Shown: piece by piece, positions 18,081-27,503 of the stretch | How positions within the stretch are numbered: the stretch's first letter is position 1 | How the letters are laid out: each line of letters opens with the position of its first letter | Source: Hondaea fermentalgiana | Lineage: Eukaryota > Sar > Bigyra > Thraustochytrida > Thraustochytriidae | Direction: 5' to 3' | NCBI GenBank assembly: GCA_014084085.1 | Contig: NPFB01000111.1 | Coordinates: 8,188-72,187, forward strand | DNA: 64,000 nt | The notes under the pieces: generated by a model | What the model saw: only the letters and a program-made list of their open reading frames with translations | What the model was told of the DNA's origin: nothing | Databases searched by the model: none | Program-made: the position numbers and the translations under genes

Positions 18081-18340
18081 GTTGCTCCGTCTCAGTTCCG
18101 TGACCAAACTTTATCTGTTCAAACCTCGACATTGAAATAGTCCTGATCCTCAACCAATGATGTTTGCTCCATCCATTCCAAGATATCCTCGGTCTCAGTT
18201 CGGTGAGCAAAATTTCTAAGTCAGAACTCAGATATTTAAGCACTTTCACCAGAGCTTGGTCATCAACCGGAGTGTTTCGCTCCAACCCAACCAAGATCTC
18301 TTTGTCCTACTTCGGTGACCAAAATATTTTGGTCAAGACC
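18081..18340. repeat. Three degenerate units of about 103-114 bp
   Basis: The core CTC-AGTTC-GTGA-CAAA recurs at 18091, 18194 and about 18306, each preceded by a CCAAGA-type motif. The third unit ends in the AT-rich palindrome. A minus-strand frame (17884-18294) runs through the array, but its peptide only reflects the repeats. Confidence 0.65.
18317..18334. repeat. 18-bp perfect palindrome GACCAAAATATTTTGGTC, copy 2
   Basis: Contains the same 16-bp self-complementary core as 14685-14700, extended by one matching base on each side. The two copies lie 3.6 kb apart and bracket the intron-rich gene and the decayed fragments. Confidence 0.9.
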
Positions 18341-19169
18341 TCGAAAGCAAGGTACCTTAACCGAGCCTGGACCAACACTACCAGAGAATCTCTCTTTACC
18401 CCCCCCTTTACCGGTGAAACTTAGTCCGGAGGCAAAGATTCACCGATACGTGACCAAGAGTTTGTAAAACACCCCCTTATAATAGCTTAGACGGTTGGTG
18501 AAAGGTGTGTACCCTGTAATATTCTTGACGACATATCCGTTGACGATTTCGATGCGGCGTGAATCGAGGATCTCCGACTCCTCGGGACCGCGGCGGGTGT
18601 CGTGCCTACTTCTTACATGAAAGGTTCGGGTCTGCTACCTTTGGTGGCGAATTGTACTTTCCTGCGAAATGGACTTGTGGCGGCTCGGATTTCACAGCGG
18701 GAAAGTCACCTCTGCTTCTCAATGATCGGCCGCCTCCTCTTTGGTTGTTAAGACCCCTGAACAAGAACCGCCGCGTGATTCGTCCTATTCGCAGCCGCGC
18801 CAAACGCTGCGTCGCCACCTCTTCTCCATTTGCGGCCTGTGACGCGGGGGGGGAGAGAGAGAGAGAGGAGAGAAAAGCAAAGGAAACTTGACTGGCTAAA
18901 AAAGCTGTTTGAGAGCAACGCAAGCAACGCACACCAAAGCTGGCCGAGACGCTCTCGCTCGTTGCGCGTTGAGCTTCGACGGCGCAGTGGCGTGGCGCGG
19001 TGTGGCGTGCAGCGGCGAAACGAGGTGCAGCCTGCTGGAGCACACCCAGAGACTGCCACGGAACTCGCACGGTCACGCACCTCCGTCCCGACTCGCAATA
19101 CAGCTCCTCGTGCGCAGTCTTTGGCACTTGCGCGCAGAATTTCACGCGCCCTAGGCGCCGCAAGGCGCC
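18341..19169. other. Intergenic region upstream of the 1536-aa gene
   Basis: More GACCAA motifs to about 18465, a GA-rich run near 18850-18880, then GC-rich sequence leading to the start codon. No gene is supported. Confidence 0.5.
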
Positions 19170-22100
19170 ATGGACGCCTCTGATGCATCCGACGCATCCG
19201 AGTGGAGTCCAAGCGACCTTGACGACATAAAGACTAGTATTGCAGACGATGCGCAGCAGCAAACCGATCACAAACCCGCACACCAGGATCCTCAACAGAT
19301 GACGTCGGGGGCAGTATCTCCTACAATACTTAGTACAGGAGCGGCAGGCGTCTTTGGCTTGATCAAGAGCACATCCCCACTTGCACCCGACGTTCCTAAT
19401 GCAGAACAATACGCCTTTCCAAAAACCTCGGAACCTCTTGCAGAGGACGTAATGTCCGTGGTCAGTCACACGCTTTCCCAGGATTTAGATGAAGATGAAG
19501 AGGTGCCCGCACACGTCTCTGACACTTTGGAAGCACCTCTTTTGCAGGCCAACGAAGACTCAATACCTGACGAGCTAGAAAACACGGACCGGGCAGCTTC
19601 AGAGTTAGTGTTTGACAAACTCCAAGGCAGTGACACAGCAGACGAAGAACTGGCATCTGACGATATCCAACCTATTTCTGGCCACGAACCAATGGCCGAC
19701 GCTGTTTTGCAAGTTGCCTCTGGCCACGAACCAACGGCTGACATTATTAAGGAAGCTGGTGTTAAGCACGAGGCAATGGCTGATGCGAATGTGCAAGATG
19801 TTTCTGACCACGATTCAATGGCTGACGTAAATGTACTAGCTCTTTCCGAGCAAGAGTCGGTGACTGACGTTATTTCTACGCAAGCTGCTTCCGACAACAA
19901 GTCAGTGGCTGCTGCAATTGTGCAAGCGGATTCTGAGCACGAACAAGTGACTGACGTTATTACTACGCAAGCTGTCTCCGACCATGAGTCGAGAGCTGAC
20001 AGTATCGAGGATATGGAGCAAGAAGACGCAGCGGAAATGCTTACCGTCCTTCCAGTTGAGGAGACAAAGCCGACAGCGTTGATAACGAGAGAAGATGTTT
20101 CACCAAAGCCAGAGCGAAATGGGCCAAATGCATATTCGACACAAGAAGTGCTTGTCTCAGATCATGGAGATGTCCTGGACGGTCGCTCTGGAACCTCGAT
20201 CCATGACTCAGAAGTGTCTTCTCAACGATCTGGAGCTTCGGATGATCGTCCGAAAACATCGTTTCGATCCTCGCAAGCTTCAGGACATCGCTCAGCGACT
20301 TCTTCTTCTCAGAGCTCCGGTGCTTCAGCATACCGGCCTCGGGCCTCTTTCCGTCGTACAGGGTCAGAAAGCAGTTGCGGAACAGCGCCTTCTGCTCACT
20401 CTCAGCCAACAAGCCACAACCCAAAACATGCCGACAAGCTTTATCTGGACCATGTTCGTGCCAAGATTAATATCCGAGCTGTCTCGGAGCAGCTGCAGGC
20501 CGAGCAGTGTCCCTTCGCGCCAAAGCTCACCAAACTTGCTTCGCGATTTGCGAGCCACGAGGGCGAGAAACGCTATGATCGACTGTACATGGGCGCACAG
20601 GTTCGACAAGAGAAACTCAAGGAGAAACGGCAAGTTGTCGACCCAGAATGCTCCTTTAAGCCCGTCATCACGCCGAAAGCAGCACGAAGACGAAAATCAA
20701 CCGGGCGCGGAGGCGGCAAGGCCGGCGTTTTTGACAGACTTCATGCGACAGCCGCAAGGACGCAGCAAAGTTTGGAGGCGAAGCGCAAGGTCCTGGATGT
20801 GGAGTGCAGCTTTCAGCCAAAGATCAACAATCCTCGGCGAAGTCGTGGGCATGGACAAGGAGGACGCGGACAAAGCCGTGGGCGAGGTCGCGGCCGCGGC
20901 CGCGGCCGCGGCCGCGGACGAGGGTCAGGACGAGGACGCGGCGAGAGGGCCATCGAGGCAGATATCGGCAACGTGTCTGGCGAGCCCACAGCCACTGAAC
21001 CGCCCGTGCCGCCCCCGAACCCTGCAAGACTATGCCCGGACAAACAAGCACTCCAAGAGGCCAAACGCGCCATGGAGAAACGAAGAACCGCGCTCACACT
21101 GCGCGAATGCACCTTTAAACCCGTCATGGTCGCGCGAAGGTCTCTTCCCGACCGCATCACCCCGCTCGAAATTCGTCGAACAGCCGTTCTTGAAAAACGC
21201 GAGGCACGACGACAGGCTCTTCGCGCCCAGCTCGAGGAACGCGAGAGGCTTGAGTGCACGTTTACCCCACAAAGCTCAGTGCGGCGGCACAGCGCTGGCG
21301 AGGCGCCGCGCAAGCCGGGGCCGCTTGTGCTCGACGCCGAGCATGTTCGAAAGCTCACCATGCGCCTGTACTCTGACGCAAAACTTCTCGAAGCTAAGCA
21401 CAGACTCTTGCGTGAGAGCGCCCTGGCCGAGAGCGCCGCAGCTTCAGTGCACAGACATCTGAGCAAATGGAACATGCAGCGCATCAACTTCCTTTACACC
21501 TCGGGTACCGAAATTCTCGCTCAGCGGCGCGCGCGGGCAAGCGATCCTAACTTTCGGCACTCGCTCGACATTGCACGCGAACTCAGTGATCTCAAAGAGT
21601 GTTCCTTTGCGCCTCGGGTCGGCGCTGTTTCGGAAAAGCTCGACGCGCTCTTATTACATCGCTGTGATCCTGAATTGGCAAGTTCGCCGCGACACATTCG
21701 TCTCTATAAGGACGCGCGCCGGCTCCAGCTCCATCTCGACGAGCTCAAAGTGGAAGATCAAGCGCGTATCGATGAGGCGGCTGCCACGGCCTTCGATGCG
21801 ACTTCGCCGACGCTCCAGAGACAGCGCAAGCGCAAAAGCGACCATGACCAAACAATGCGTCTCTACGAGGACGCGCGCCGCATCGATGAACGCAAGGAGC
21901 GATTGTATCACCACTTGCGCGTACAAGAGCAAGAGAAGCGCAACATTCGCTTCAGTGCACTCAACATCACTACCGTGGACCAAGAGATGCGCCGGGACGG
22001 CCCGATCTCTCCCGGAAACCTCATTTCGCCACGCTCACCCGACGACCAACAAACTCACCTTGTGTCCATGCACGAGCGCCATCAAGACATCCAGAACGCC

Positions 22101-23780
22101 CTGGAGACCGTGCGCAGCACGCTGGACAATGAGGAGCGCGCCCGCAACGAAACGCGTTTCTCTTCTGATACCATCGATATTATTGACCAAGCCCGCGCCG
22201 CAAGTCCGTCGGCCTTCGATGTGCGCAAGGCGCGAGATATTATGCTCCAGGCCAAGGGGGTGTCACCGCGCTCCCCACGCTCGCCTCCGGCTCTCTTGGA
22301 GGCGCTTTCGCCTCGTGCAAAGCTCGAACAAAAGCCAAAACTCGGCGCCTGGCACCCTGGGTCCGCGACGAACCGTGCGGGATCTCCATCGAATTTCGAT
22401 GTTGAATCCGTCTTTAGCGACGAAGCTTCCACCTCTGTTTGGCGGGCTAGCCGCGACGAGGTACGCAGGCAGCGACGTCGTCAGCGTGAGGCTGAAGAGA
22501 AGGCCCGGGCGGAGGTCCGAGCGGCCCAGACAAAGAAATCGCCGTCAAATCGCTCCTTGGAAGTCGACACCTCTGCAAGCAGTGCATCTACCATTCGCAG
22601 CGAAGAAGAGCTTGTTGACGCAAAGTCTGTTTGCACAGCGACCTCGCCGCGATCGGCATTGAGCGCGGCTTCTGCGGCGTCATCTTCGTCTTCGGGTTCC
22701 TCGAGATCTTCGAGCTCTTCGGCGTCATCGTCATCTTCGTCATCTTCGCGTTCTTCTGCGTCGGATGCCTCGTCGAACTCTTCTGCTTCGGACGCATCCT
22801 CGGGCTCTTCGTCGTCGTCTGGGTCGTCCCGATCTTCGGGCTCTTCGTCGTCGTCGGGGTCGTCATCGTCATCGTCATCGTCTTCCTCCTCGTCTTCTTC
22901 CTCCTCGTCTTCCTCCTCCACGTCGTCCTCACTGGATGACCTTCCCGCACCCAAACGCATTGCTGACCTCGCTCGACCAGCTGGCTCGGCAAGAGCAGAG
23001 CCCAAAAAACCAATCGCGCGCTCCGAGGAGGCGGAACACGCCAAGGCCGAGACCAAAGCAGAGTCGAAGACGGAGGTCGTGCGTCTACAGCCCAACGCAA
23101 AGGCGCTCGCACCCAAGGGCACAGACTCTGGGCCCACAGCGCGGGTTCCAGAAAAGGCGTCCGCCTCTGCGACCACGGCGAACGATGCCGACGAAGTGGT
23201 GGAGAGCAAAAGCGACGACGAAGACGGCCACCCTCGCCACGGCAATGAGTCCCATCGTCGCGTGCTCAAGGCACAGCGAGTCTCGGGGGGAAGCGACTCC
23301 GGGAGCGATGCCGGCGACCTCCCCCCGTTGCTGGACCTCGAGAGAAGTAGTCTAACAGCCACCCATAGCTCGTCAAACATTCTACCGGGCAAAGGCCCGA
23401 AGCTTCGCGTGAGCATGTTGTCCCGGTCACCCTCGGCGCCCAGGTCCCCGGCCACAGCGACCTCTAAATCGTCCGCCGTGCCTACATGGAATCCTCCAAT
23501 TGGTCTCATTGTTCACAAGAACAAGGAGGACAATAGTCCGCCTCCTCCTGCAATCCTTTTGAGGCCGCCTGCGTCCCGGGGAACCCGGACTCCGGAGCCC
23601 AAGAGTCCAGATTCCTCGGGAAGTGGCGTCATTCATGTCAAGATGGGCGACAAAACTGTGACCACCACCGCCGACGACATAAGTGAGCTCGGTAGCTTGG
23701 GTAGTCTCGATCTCGACGCCTTTCTCGACCAGGTGGACAACGACGGCCCCGACGACGAAATCCTCGAACTCCTCAACTAA
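19170..23780 (+). CDS. Large repeat protein with ECxFxP modules, RG tract and poly-Ser
   Basis: 1536 aa, not recognised. The start MDASDASDASEW is followed by an acidic region with eight degenerate 14-15-aa repeats (SxHExxxD core; about 19675-20010). Residues about 430-930 contain spaced modules of the form RLY-x-DAR...ECxFxP, with cores ECSFKPVI, ECSFQPKI, ECTFKPVM, ECTFTPQS and ECSFAPRV. The related RLYxDA segments recur at RLYSDAK, RLYKDAR and RLYEDAR. A (GR)n tract encoded by GGCCGC repeats lies at about 20880-20940, and a Ser-rich tract of about 85 residues at about 22660-22925. There is no membrane segment. As far as I recall, ECxFxP motifs with adjacent charged helices occur in cytoskeletal or flagellar proteins of protists; a role there is a guess. 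The long single frame and strong bias make coding secure. Confidence 0.75.
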   Translation: MDASDASDASEWSPSDLDDIKTSIADDAQQQTDHKPAHQDPQQMTSGAVSPTILSTGAAGVFGLIKSTSPLAPDVPNAEQYAFPKTSEPLAEDVMSVVSHTLSQDLDEDEEVPAHVSDTLEAPLLQANEDSIPDELENTDRAASELVFDKLQGSDTADEELASDDIQPISGHEPMADAVLQVASGHEPTADIIKEAGVKHEAMADANVQDVSDHDSMADVNVLALSEQESVTDVISTQAASDNKSVAAAIVQADSEHEQVTDVITTQAVSDHESRADSIEDMEQEDAAEMLTVLPVEETKPTALITREDVSPKPERNGPNAYSTQEVLVSDHGDVLDGRSGTSIHDSEVSSQRSGASDDRPKTSFRSSQASGHRSATSSSQSSGASAYRPRASFRRTGSESSCGTAPSAHSQPTSHNPKHADKLYLDHVRAKINIRAVSEQLQAEQCPFAPKLTKLASRFASHEGEKRYDRLYMGAQVRQEKLKEKRQVVDPECSFKPVITPKAARRRKSTGRGGGKAGVFDRLHATAARTQQSLEAKRKVLDVECSFQPKINNPRRSRGHGQGGRGQSRGRGRGRGRGRGRGRGSGRGRGERAIEADIGNVSGEPTATEPPVPPPNPARLCPDKQALQEAKRAMEKRRTALTLRECTFKPVMVARRSLPDRITPLEIRRTAVLEKREARRQALRAQLEERERLECTFTPQSSVRRHSAGEAPRKPGPLVLDAEHVRKLTMRLYSDAKLLEAKHRLLRESALAESAAASVHRHLSKWNMQRINFLYTSGTEILAQRRARASDPNFRHSLDIARELSDLKECSFAPRVGAVSEKLDALLLHRCDPELASSPRHIRLYKDARRLQLHLDELKVEDQARIDEAAATAFDATSPTLQRQRKRKSDHDQTMRLYEDARRIDERKERLYHHLRVQEQEKRNIRFSALNITTVDQEMRRDGPISPGNLISPRSPDDQQTHLVSMHERHQDIQNALETVRSTLDNEERARNETRFSSDTIDIIDQARAASPSAFDVRKARDIMLQAKGVSPRSPRSPPALLEALSPRAKLEQKPKLGAWHPGSATNRAGSPSNFDVESVFSDEASTSVWRASRDEVRRQRRRQREAEEKARAEVRAAQTKKSPSNRSLEVDTSASSASTIRSEEELVDAKSVCTATSPRSALSAASAASSSSSGSSRSSSSSASSSSSSSSRSSASDASSNSSASDASSGSSSSSGSSRSSGSSSSSGSSSSSSSSSSSSSSSSSSSSTSSSLDDLPAPKRIADLARPAGSARAEPKKPIARSEEAEHAKAETKAESKTEVVRLQPNAKALAPKGTDSGPTARVPEKASASATTANDADEVVESKSDDEDGHPRHGNESHRRVLKAQRVSGGSDSGSDAGDLPPLLDLERSSLTATHSSSNILPGKGPKLRVSMLSRSPSAPRSPATATSKSSAVPTWNPPIGLIVHKNKEDNSPPPPAILLRPPASRGTRTPEPKSPDSSGSGVIHVKMGDKTVTTTADDISELGSLGSLDLDAFLDQVDNDGPDDEILELLN

Positions 23781-24721
23781 ACTAAGAAAAGAAAGCTTGT
23801 TAGCTTTTCATCGAAGATCGTCGCTGCCTTCGTGCGCCCCAAATTAATTTGCACGCCTCCTCGTTGCGGAAAAATAAAGATCAATTCGGAATCACGAGTG
23901 CCCTCCTCATTTCCGAGTTCTTGTTGATGGATGGATCGCGACACGACGCGACGCTTTTTTTCTCATCAGTGCTTCTTGCCAAGCTCCGAGTCGGACCGCT
24001 TCTCCTCGCAGCGCGTGTCGACAGTTTTCTGTTGCCGAAACGGTGTCTCCCCTTGCCTTTTCCCCGTTTCCTTCAAACTAACGAAGATCGCGTGGGGGCT
24101 GCTGTTTGTGTCATCCCGTGGTCTTGGCATCTCCTCAGGCTGGGCGAACGGGCATCGCAGAGCACCATCTCTCATCATCACTATCCATCCTCATCACCAT
24201 CCTGGACTGTGACCATCGATCGACCCAGCGTATACGCTAGGCAAGAGAGGAGGAGTTGCGATTTGCCGACACTGGCAACGAGCCTCCCGAGTCGTCTGTT
24301 GCCGGCCCGGATCCACGCGCAGCCCCTTCCTTCCTCGTCCGCAGCTCGCCGACAGTCCTGGTCGGCAGGATAACCTGCCTCTGCCTGGCTCGCAGCAAAG
24401 GTCTCCTGGCCAACCGGCACAAGAAGTCGTGACCAGGATCAAGTCGTGCAGCGGGAGTTGAGAAGGCGAAGAAGAAGAAGCAGAAGGGAGAAGAGGAGGA
24501 AGGAAGGCGCCTCAAAAATCTTCAAGAGTGTCTTCTCTTCGTCTCTGTCCAAACACCAAACGAGAGGCGCGTGCGCGCGCGTTGCAGAGCGATCGCGACA
24601 GCGTTGCGCGCAGCCGGTGTCTTGCGCAGCCGGGCTCGCCGTCGCGGCCGCTCGAGCCCGCCGGGCACAAACGTGCGTGCAACCAGCCGGCCGGCCAGGC
24701 CTCGGGCCCGTTTGCCCCGGG
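23781..24721. other. Intergenic region and probable leader of the channel gene
   Basis: No supportable gene. The channel frame is open back to 24446, but that part reads as Arg-rich low complexity and is more likely leader. Confidence 0.5.
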
Positions 24722-27124
24722 ATGCGAGAGGATCTCGTGGATGCCGGCGGCCCGGACGTCGACGGGGAGACGTGCGGCCTCCTGCACGCGGGCAAGCACC
24801 ACGCGCACGCTGCGTGGAAAGACGATGAGGAGATGCAGAAGCAGACGCGTGCGCACGGGCACGCGCAGCCACAGTCGCAGTCGCAGCCACAGTCGCCGTC
24901 ACGAACACACAAAAATCTTGGCACTGGGGAGCACAGCAGCAGCAACGTCTTGCAGCTGCCCGGAGTCACTGCGCAAAAGGCCGCGGCCAATTGGGGCAGC
25001 GGCCAAGCCCTGCTTGTAATCTTCTTGCAGCTTTCTGCAGCGACCCTTTGTCTGGCGGCATGTGGAGGATGGCTCGTGGACGCCGCAGAGCCCAAGGCTG
25101 GCCCACTTTTGCGGCCAGCGTGGATGAGCCTGTTGCTCATCGTGCTCACCATTATATTTTACAGAGATACGCGCCAGCACTGGGAGGTGGACGGCGTCGC
25201 GGCACGCAGCGTCTTGGTGAGCTGCCCGGCCTTTCAAGGCTCCGTGGGTCTAGTCCCTGACGGCCCGCGTTTGGCGGATTTCTTTGCTGAAAAGTATGGC
25301 CCTGTTGATAACGTTTTAACGCTTCTGGATATTGGGCAAATTGTGCGCCTGCGACGCCTGCGCAATGAACTCCGAGCCATGTCAAGAGCTGCGGAGCGCG
25401 AACAACAACGCTGGCGGCCTTTGCATGGTGTTGTTCCTCGTTTATTGTGCTGCAGGATGTGTCGACGCATGGCCCGACGAGCTGGCGACCGCCGCCAGGA
25501 CCGGTATCGGCGTTGGATGGAGAACATTGACGAAAAGCTAGCCCGTCTGGAATCGACTCATCATGTCGAAGCTTTGGGATGTGCTGTGGTCACCTTTGAG
25601 CGCACCGTGGACGCCAAGGCGGTCCTGCGCGACTCACTCGAGTACATTCACATGGCTGGCTTGGGTGAAGAGGACGAGGATGCCATCTTTTTCGACGATG
25701 AGCCGAGCTCTCTGCTTCGAGAAGGGGCGTCGCTGCAATCGCCGCGCCCAGGTCTTGGATCTGCGGGGGCGCCGCAAGGCACGCAGCGCGACCACGCCGA
25801 GCGTTGGTGGTTCCCTCCTTCGCGCGAGCTCCGCTCAAAGTTCGGCGAGGACATGCAGCCCATCTTTGTCCGGTCTGCACCAGCACCAGAGGATATCAAC
25901 TTTGAGGCTATGCGCCCTGATGTCGATTTTGGGCGGCAGACCAAGCTGCGCAGCTTTGTGATCATTTTTTCCTGCGCTCTTTTGGTTTTGGTCGGGCTCA
26001 TCGTTGGGGCTGCTGCGCAACCCTTCCATGTGCAAGAAACCACAAGTTTTGCGGAAGCCCTGCTTGGTGCCGCTGCAGCCCTGGCCCTTTACGCGCTGCT
26101 CATTCTTCCGCATCCGGATCAGGGTCTGCTCCCGGAACGTCCTGTGCTAACCTTTTCGCAGGAACATGGCGAGCGATTTCGCGTATCCGTTCTTCTGGCG
26201 CTATGCTTTCTTACTTCGCTGGCGTTGTCAGCGCAGGCGAGGAGCGGGATGAGGGTGCTTGTGATCGCCTCACTGGTTTTTGAGGCAGTTAGCATTTCTC
26301 GCGCCTTGGCTCGTCTCTTTTCCAAAGCGATGCATCAGTCTGCACCACCAGCCATGGGTACAAGAACACAAAGCGGCACAGGATCGGCAGCGTCAAATAC
26401 TTTGGCCCCACCTCCCTTGGCGCTGATGCATGCCGAAGCGTGCATGCTCGTGATCTTGCCGGCGCTCGCGTCATCGTCTCCCTGGGGCACTACCGTGCTG
26501 GCATGGGCTGCTTTCGGAAGTATTGCGCGGCTTTTTATTGAGGACTTTATTGCCAGACTCTCCCGTACGCACAATGCGGCAGCACTTGCATCGTCGCATG
26601 TGGCTCCACAGCTTGGGCCCAATGTTGCTGTGATAGCGCTTCGACTGCTTGCCAAGTTGGCTTGCATTGTGGTAATGCTACCGACGCTCCTTCACCTTTT
26701 GGCCTCTGCAGATACCTTTGTCCCATACGACACGATCGACGGGCGGGCACTCTTTTTTTCCATGCTCATGTGCGGCCTCTCGCTGGCTTTTGTTTTAGCT
26801 TGGGTGTACATGGAAACCGCCCGGCCTGCACTTTTCCGATCACCGCCTTCCAATCTTGCTGAAATGGATGTACACGAAGATGTATTACCCTCCGAAGCGT
26901 TGCCCGGATCTACAGGTGTCGTCTTTGATAAGACGGACGCGACCTTGCCGGGACATCCAGGTGCAACATCTTTTCAAGAGGTGAGTATATCTTTTGGCGA
27001 CTACAATGTTGGCCTGGATGCGAAAACGTTTCCGCAGCCAGGGCAATTCGCACAGCAAGGATATCACTTGCCCGCGTACAGACCACACTGTGAAGACCGG
27101 GAGGCTGCCGTCCGCGTCTTGTAA
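24722..27124 (+). CDS. OSCA/TMEM63-family (CSC1-like) mechanosensitive cation channel
   Basis: About 800 aa from the ATG at 24722 (an in-frame ATG at 24446 would add 92 Arg-rich residues). Two N-terminal membrane segments (around 25000-25165) precede a long cytosolic domain of the PHM7-cyto type: RSVLVSCPAF, then RLADFFAEKYGPVDNVLTLLD, an Arg-rich helical hairpin, and AVVTFERTVDAKAVLRD. The domain ends in the family hallmark, a Pro/Glu-Asp-Ile segment (APAPEDINFEAMRPD), immediately before a run of about seven further membrane helices. OSCA/TMEM63 proteins are osmo- or mechanosensitive Ca2+-permeable channels of plasma or internal membranes. The pore region is divergent and has long polar loops (for example 26330-26400). 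Family assignment is good; conductance is not shown. Confidence 0.75.
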   Translation: MREDLVDAGGPDVDGETCGLLHAGKHHAHAAWKDDEEMQKQTRAHGHAQPQSQSQPQSPSRTHKNLGTGEHSSSNVLQLPGVTAQKAAANWGSGQALLVIFLQLSAATLCLAACGGWLVDAAEPKAGPLLRPAWMSLLLIVLTIIFYRDTRQHWEVDGVAARSVLVSCPAFQGSVGLVPDGPRLADFFAEKYGPVDNVLTLLDIGQIVRLRRLRNELRAMSRAAEREQQRWRPLHGVVPRLLCCRMCRRMARRAGDRRQDRYRRWMENIDEKLARLESTHHVEALGCAVVTFERTVDAKAVLRDSLEYIHMAGLGEEDEDAIFFDDEPSSLLREGASLQSPRPGLGSAGAPQGTQRDHAERWWFPPSRELRSKFGEDMQPIFVRSAPAPEDINFEAMRPDVDFGRQTKLRSFVIIFSCALLVLVGLIVGAAAQPFHVQETTSFAEALLGAAAALALYALLILPHPDQGLLPERPVLTFSQEHGERFRVSVLLALCFLTSLALSAQARSGMRVLVIASLVFEAVSISRALARLFSKAMHQSAPPAMGTRTQSGTGSAASNTLAPPPLALMHAEACMLVILPALASSSPWGTTVLAWAAFGSIARLFIEDFIARLSRTHNAAALASSHVAPQLGPNVAVIALRLLAKLACIVVMLPTLLHLLASADTFVPYDTIDGRALFFSMLMCGLSLAFVLAWVYMETARPALFRSPPSNLAEMDVHEDVLPSEALPGSTGVVFDKTDATLPGHPGATSFQEVSISFGDYNVGLDAKTFPQPGQFAQQGYHLPAYRPHCEDREAAVRVL

Positions 27125-27503
27125 ACAAAAAGCTAATAAAATCAAATTCAAAACAAAGAAGCCTTGAGATTTGTGAGGTGCAGCGGAAATCCACGCATCC
27201 AATGTGTTCCGGTCGGCTTTCCTATGATCAACAGCAATTGGTGCAGAAGAATCTAAAGAAAATTGCGTGTCCGTGTCTCCTCATGATGATGTTTTGAGAA
27301 AAACGAAGGCAACCTGGAGTCATTCATTCAATTTTTGTTGTTGTTTGTTGTTATTGGGGGCGGGGGGAGAATTCGACCTCTGATCTCGAAACGTACCGCT
27401 TCGCCAAGAGTTCAGATTGTTCAGGAAGTTGTATTATCTGTATACAGCGCTACGGGCGAGTGATGGGGTTTGTGGGTCCATCTGTCTGTCTCTCGACAAA
27501 ACT
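27125..27503. other. Short convergent intergenic region
   Basis: 380 bases between two convergent genes. It includes AAATAAAATC-like A-rich sequence at 27123-27160 and a G-run at 27355-27368. No gene. Confidence 0.5.

Noticed and set aside
17884..18294. 136-codon minus-strand frame
   Set aside because: It is read through the degenerate 103-114-bp repeats, and its peptide has no independent support.
20095..21462. 455-codon second frame inside the 1536-aa gene
   Set aside because: Same-strand shadow of the repeat gene. Its peptide is Arg/Ser/Pro-rich and reflects codon bias only.
22481..23509. 342-codon minus-strand acidic frame
   Set aside because: Antisense of the poly-Ser tract (TCG/TCN read as acidic codons); a shadow.
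24446..24721. Upstream ATG adding 92 residues to the OSCA/TMEM63 protein
   Set aside because: The extension is Arg-rich low complexity with no family support. I kept the ATG at 24722, with some doubt.
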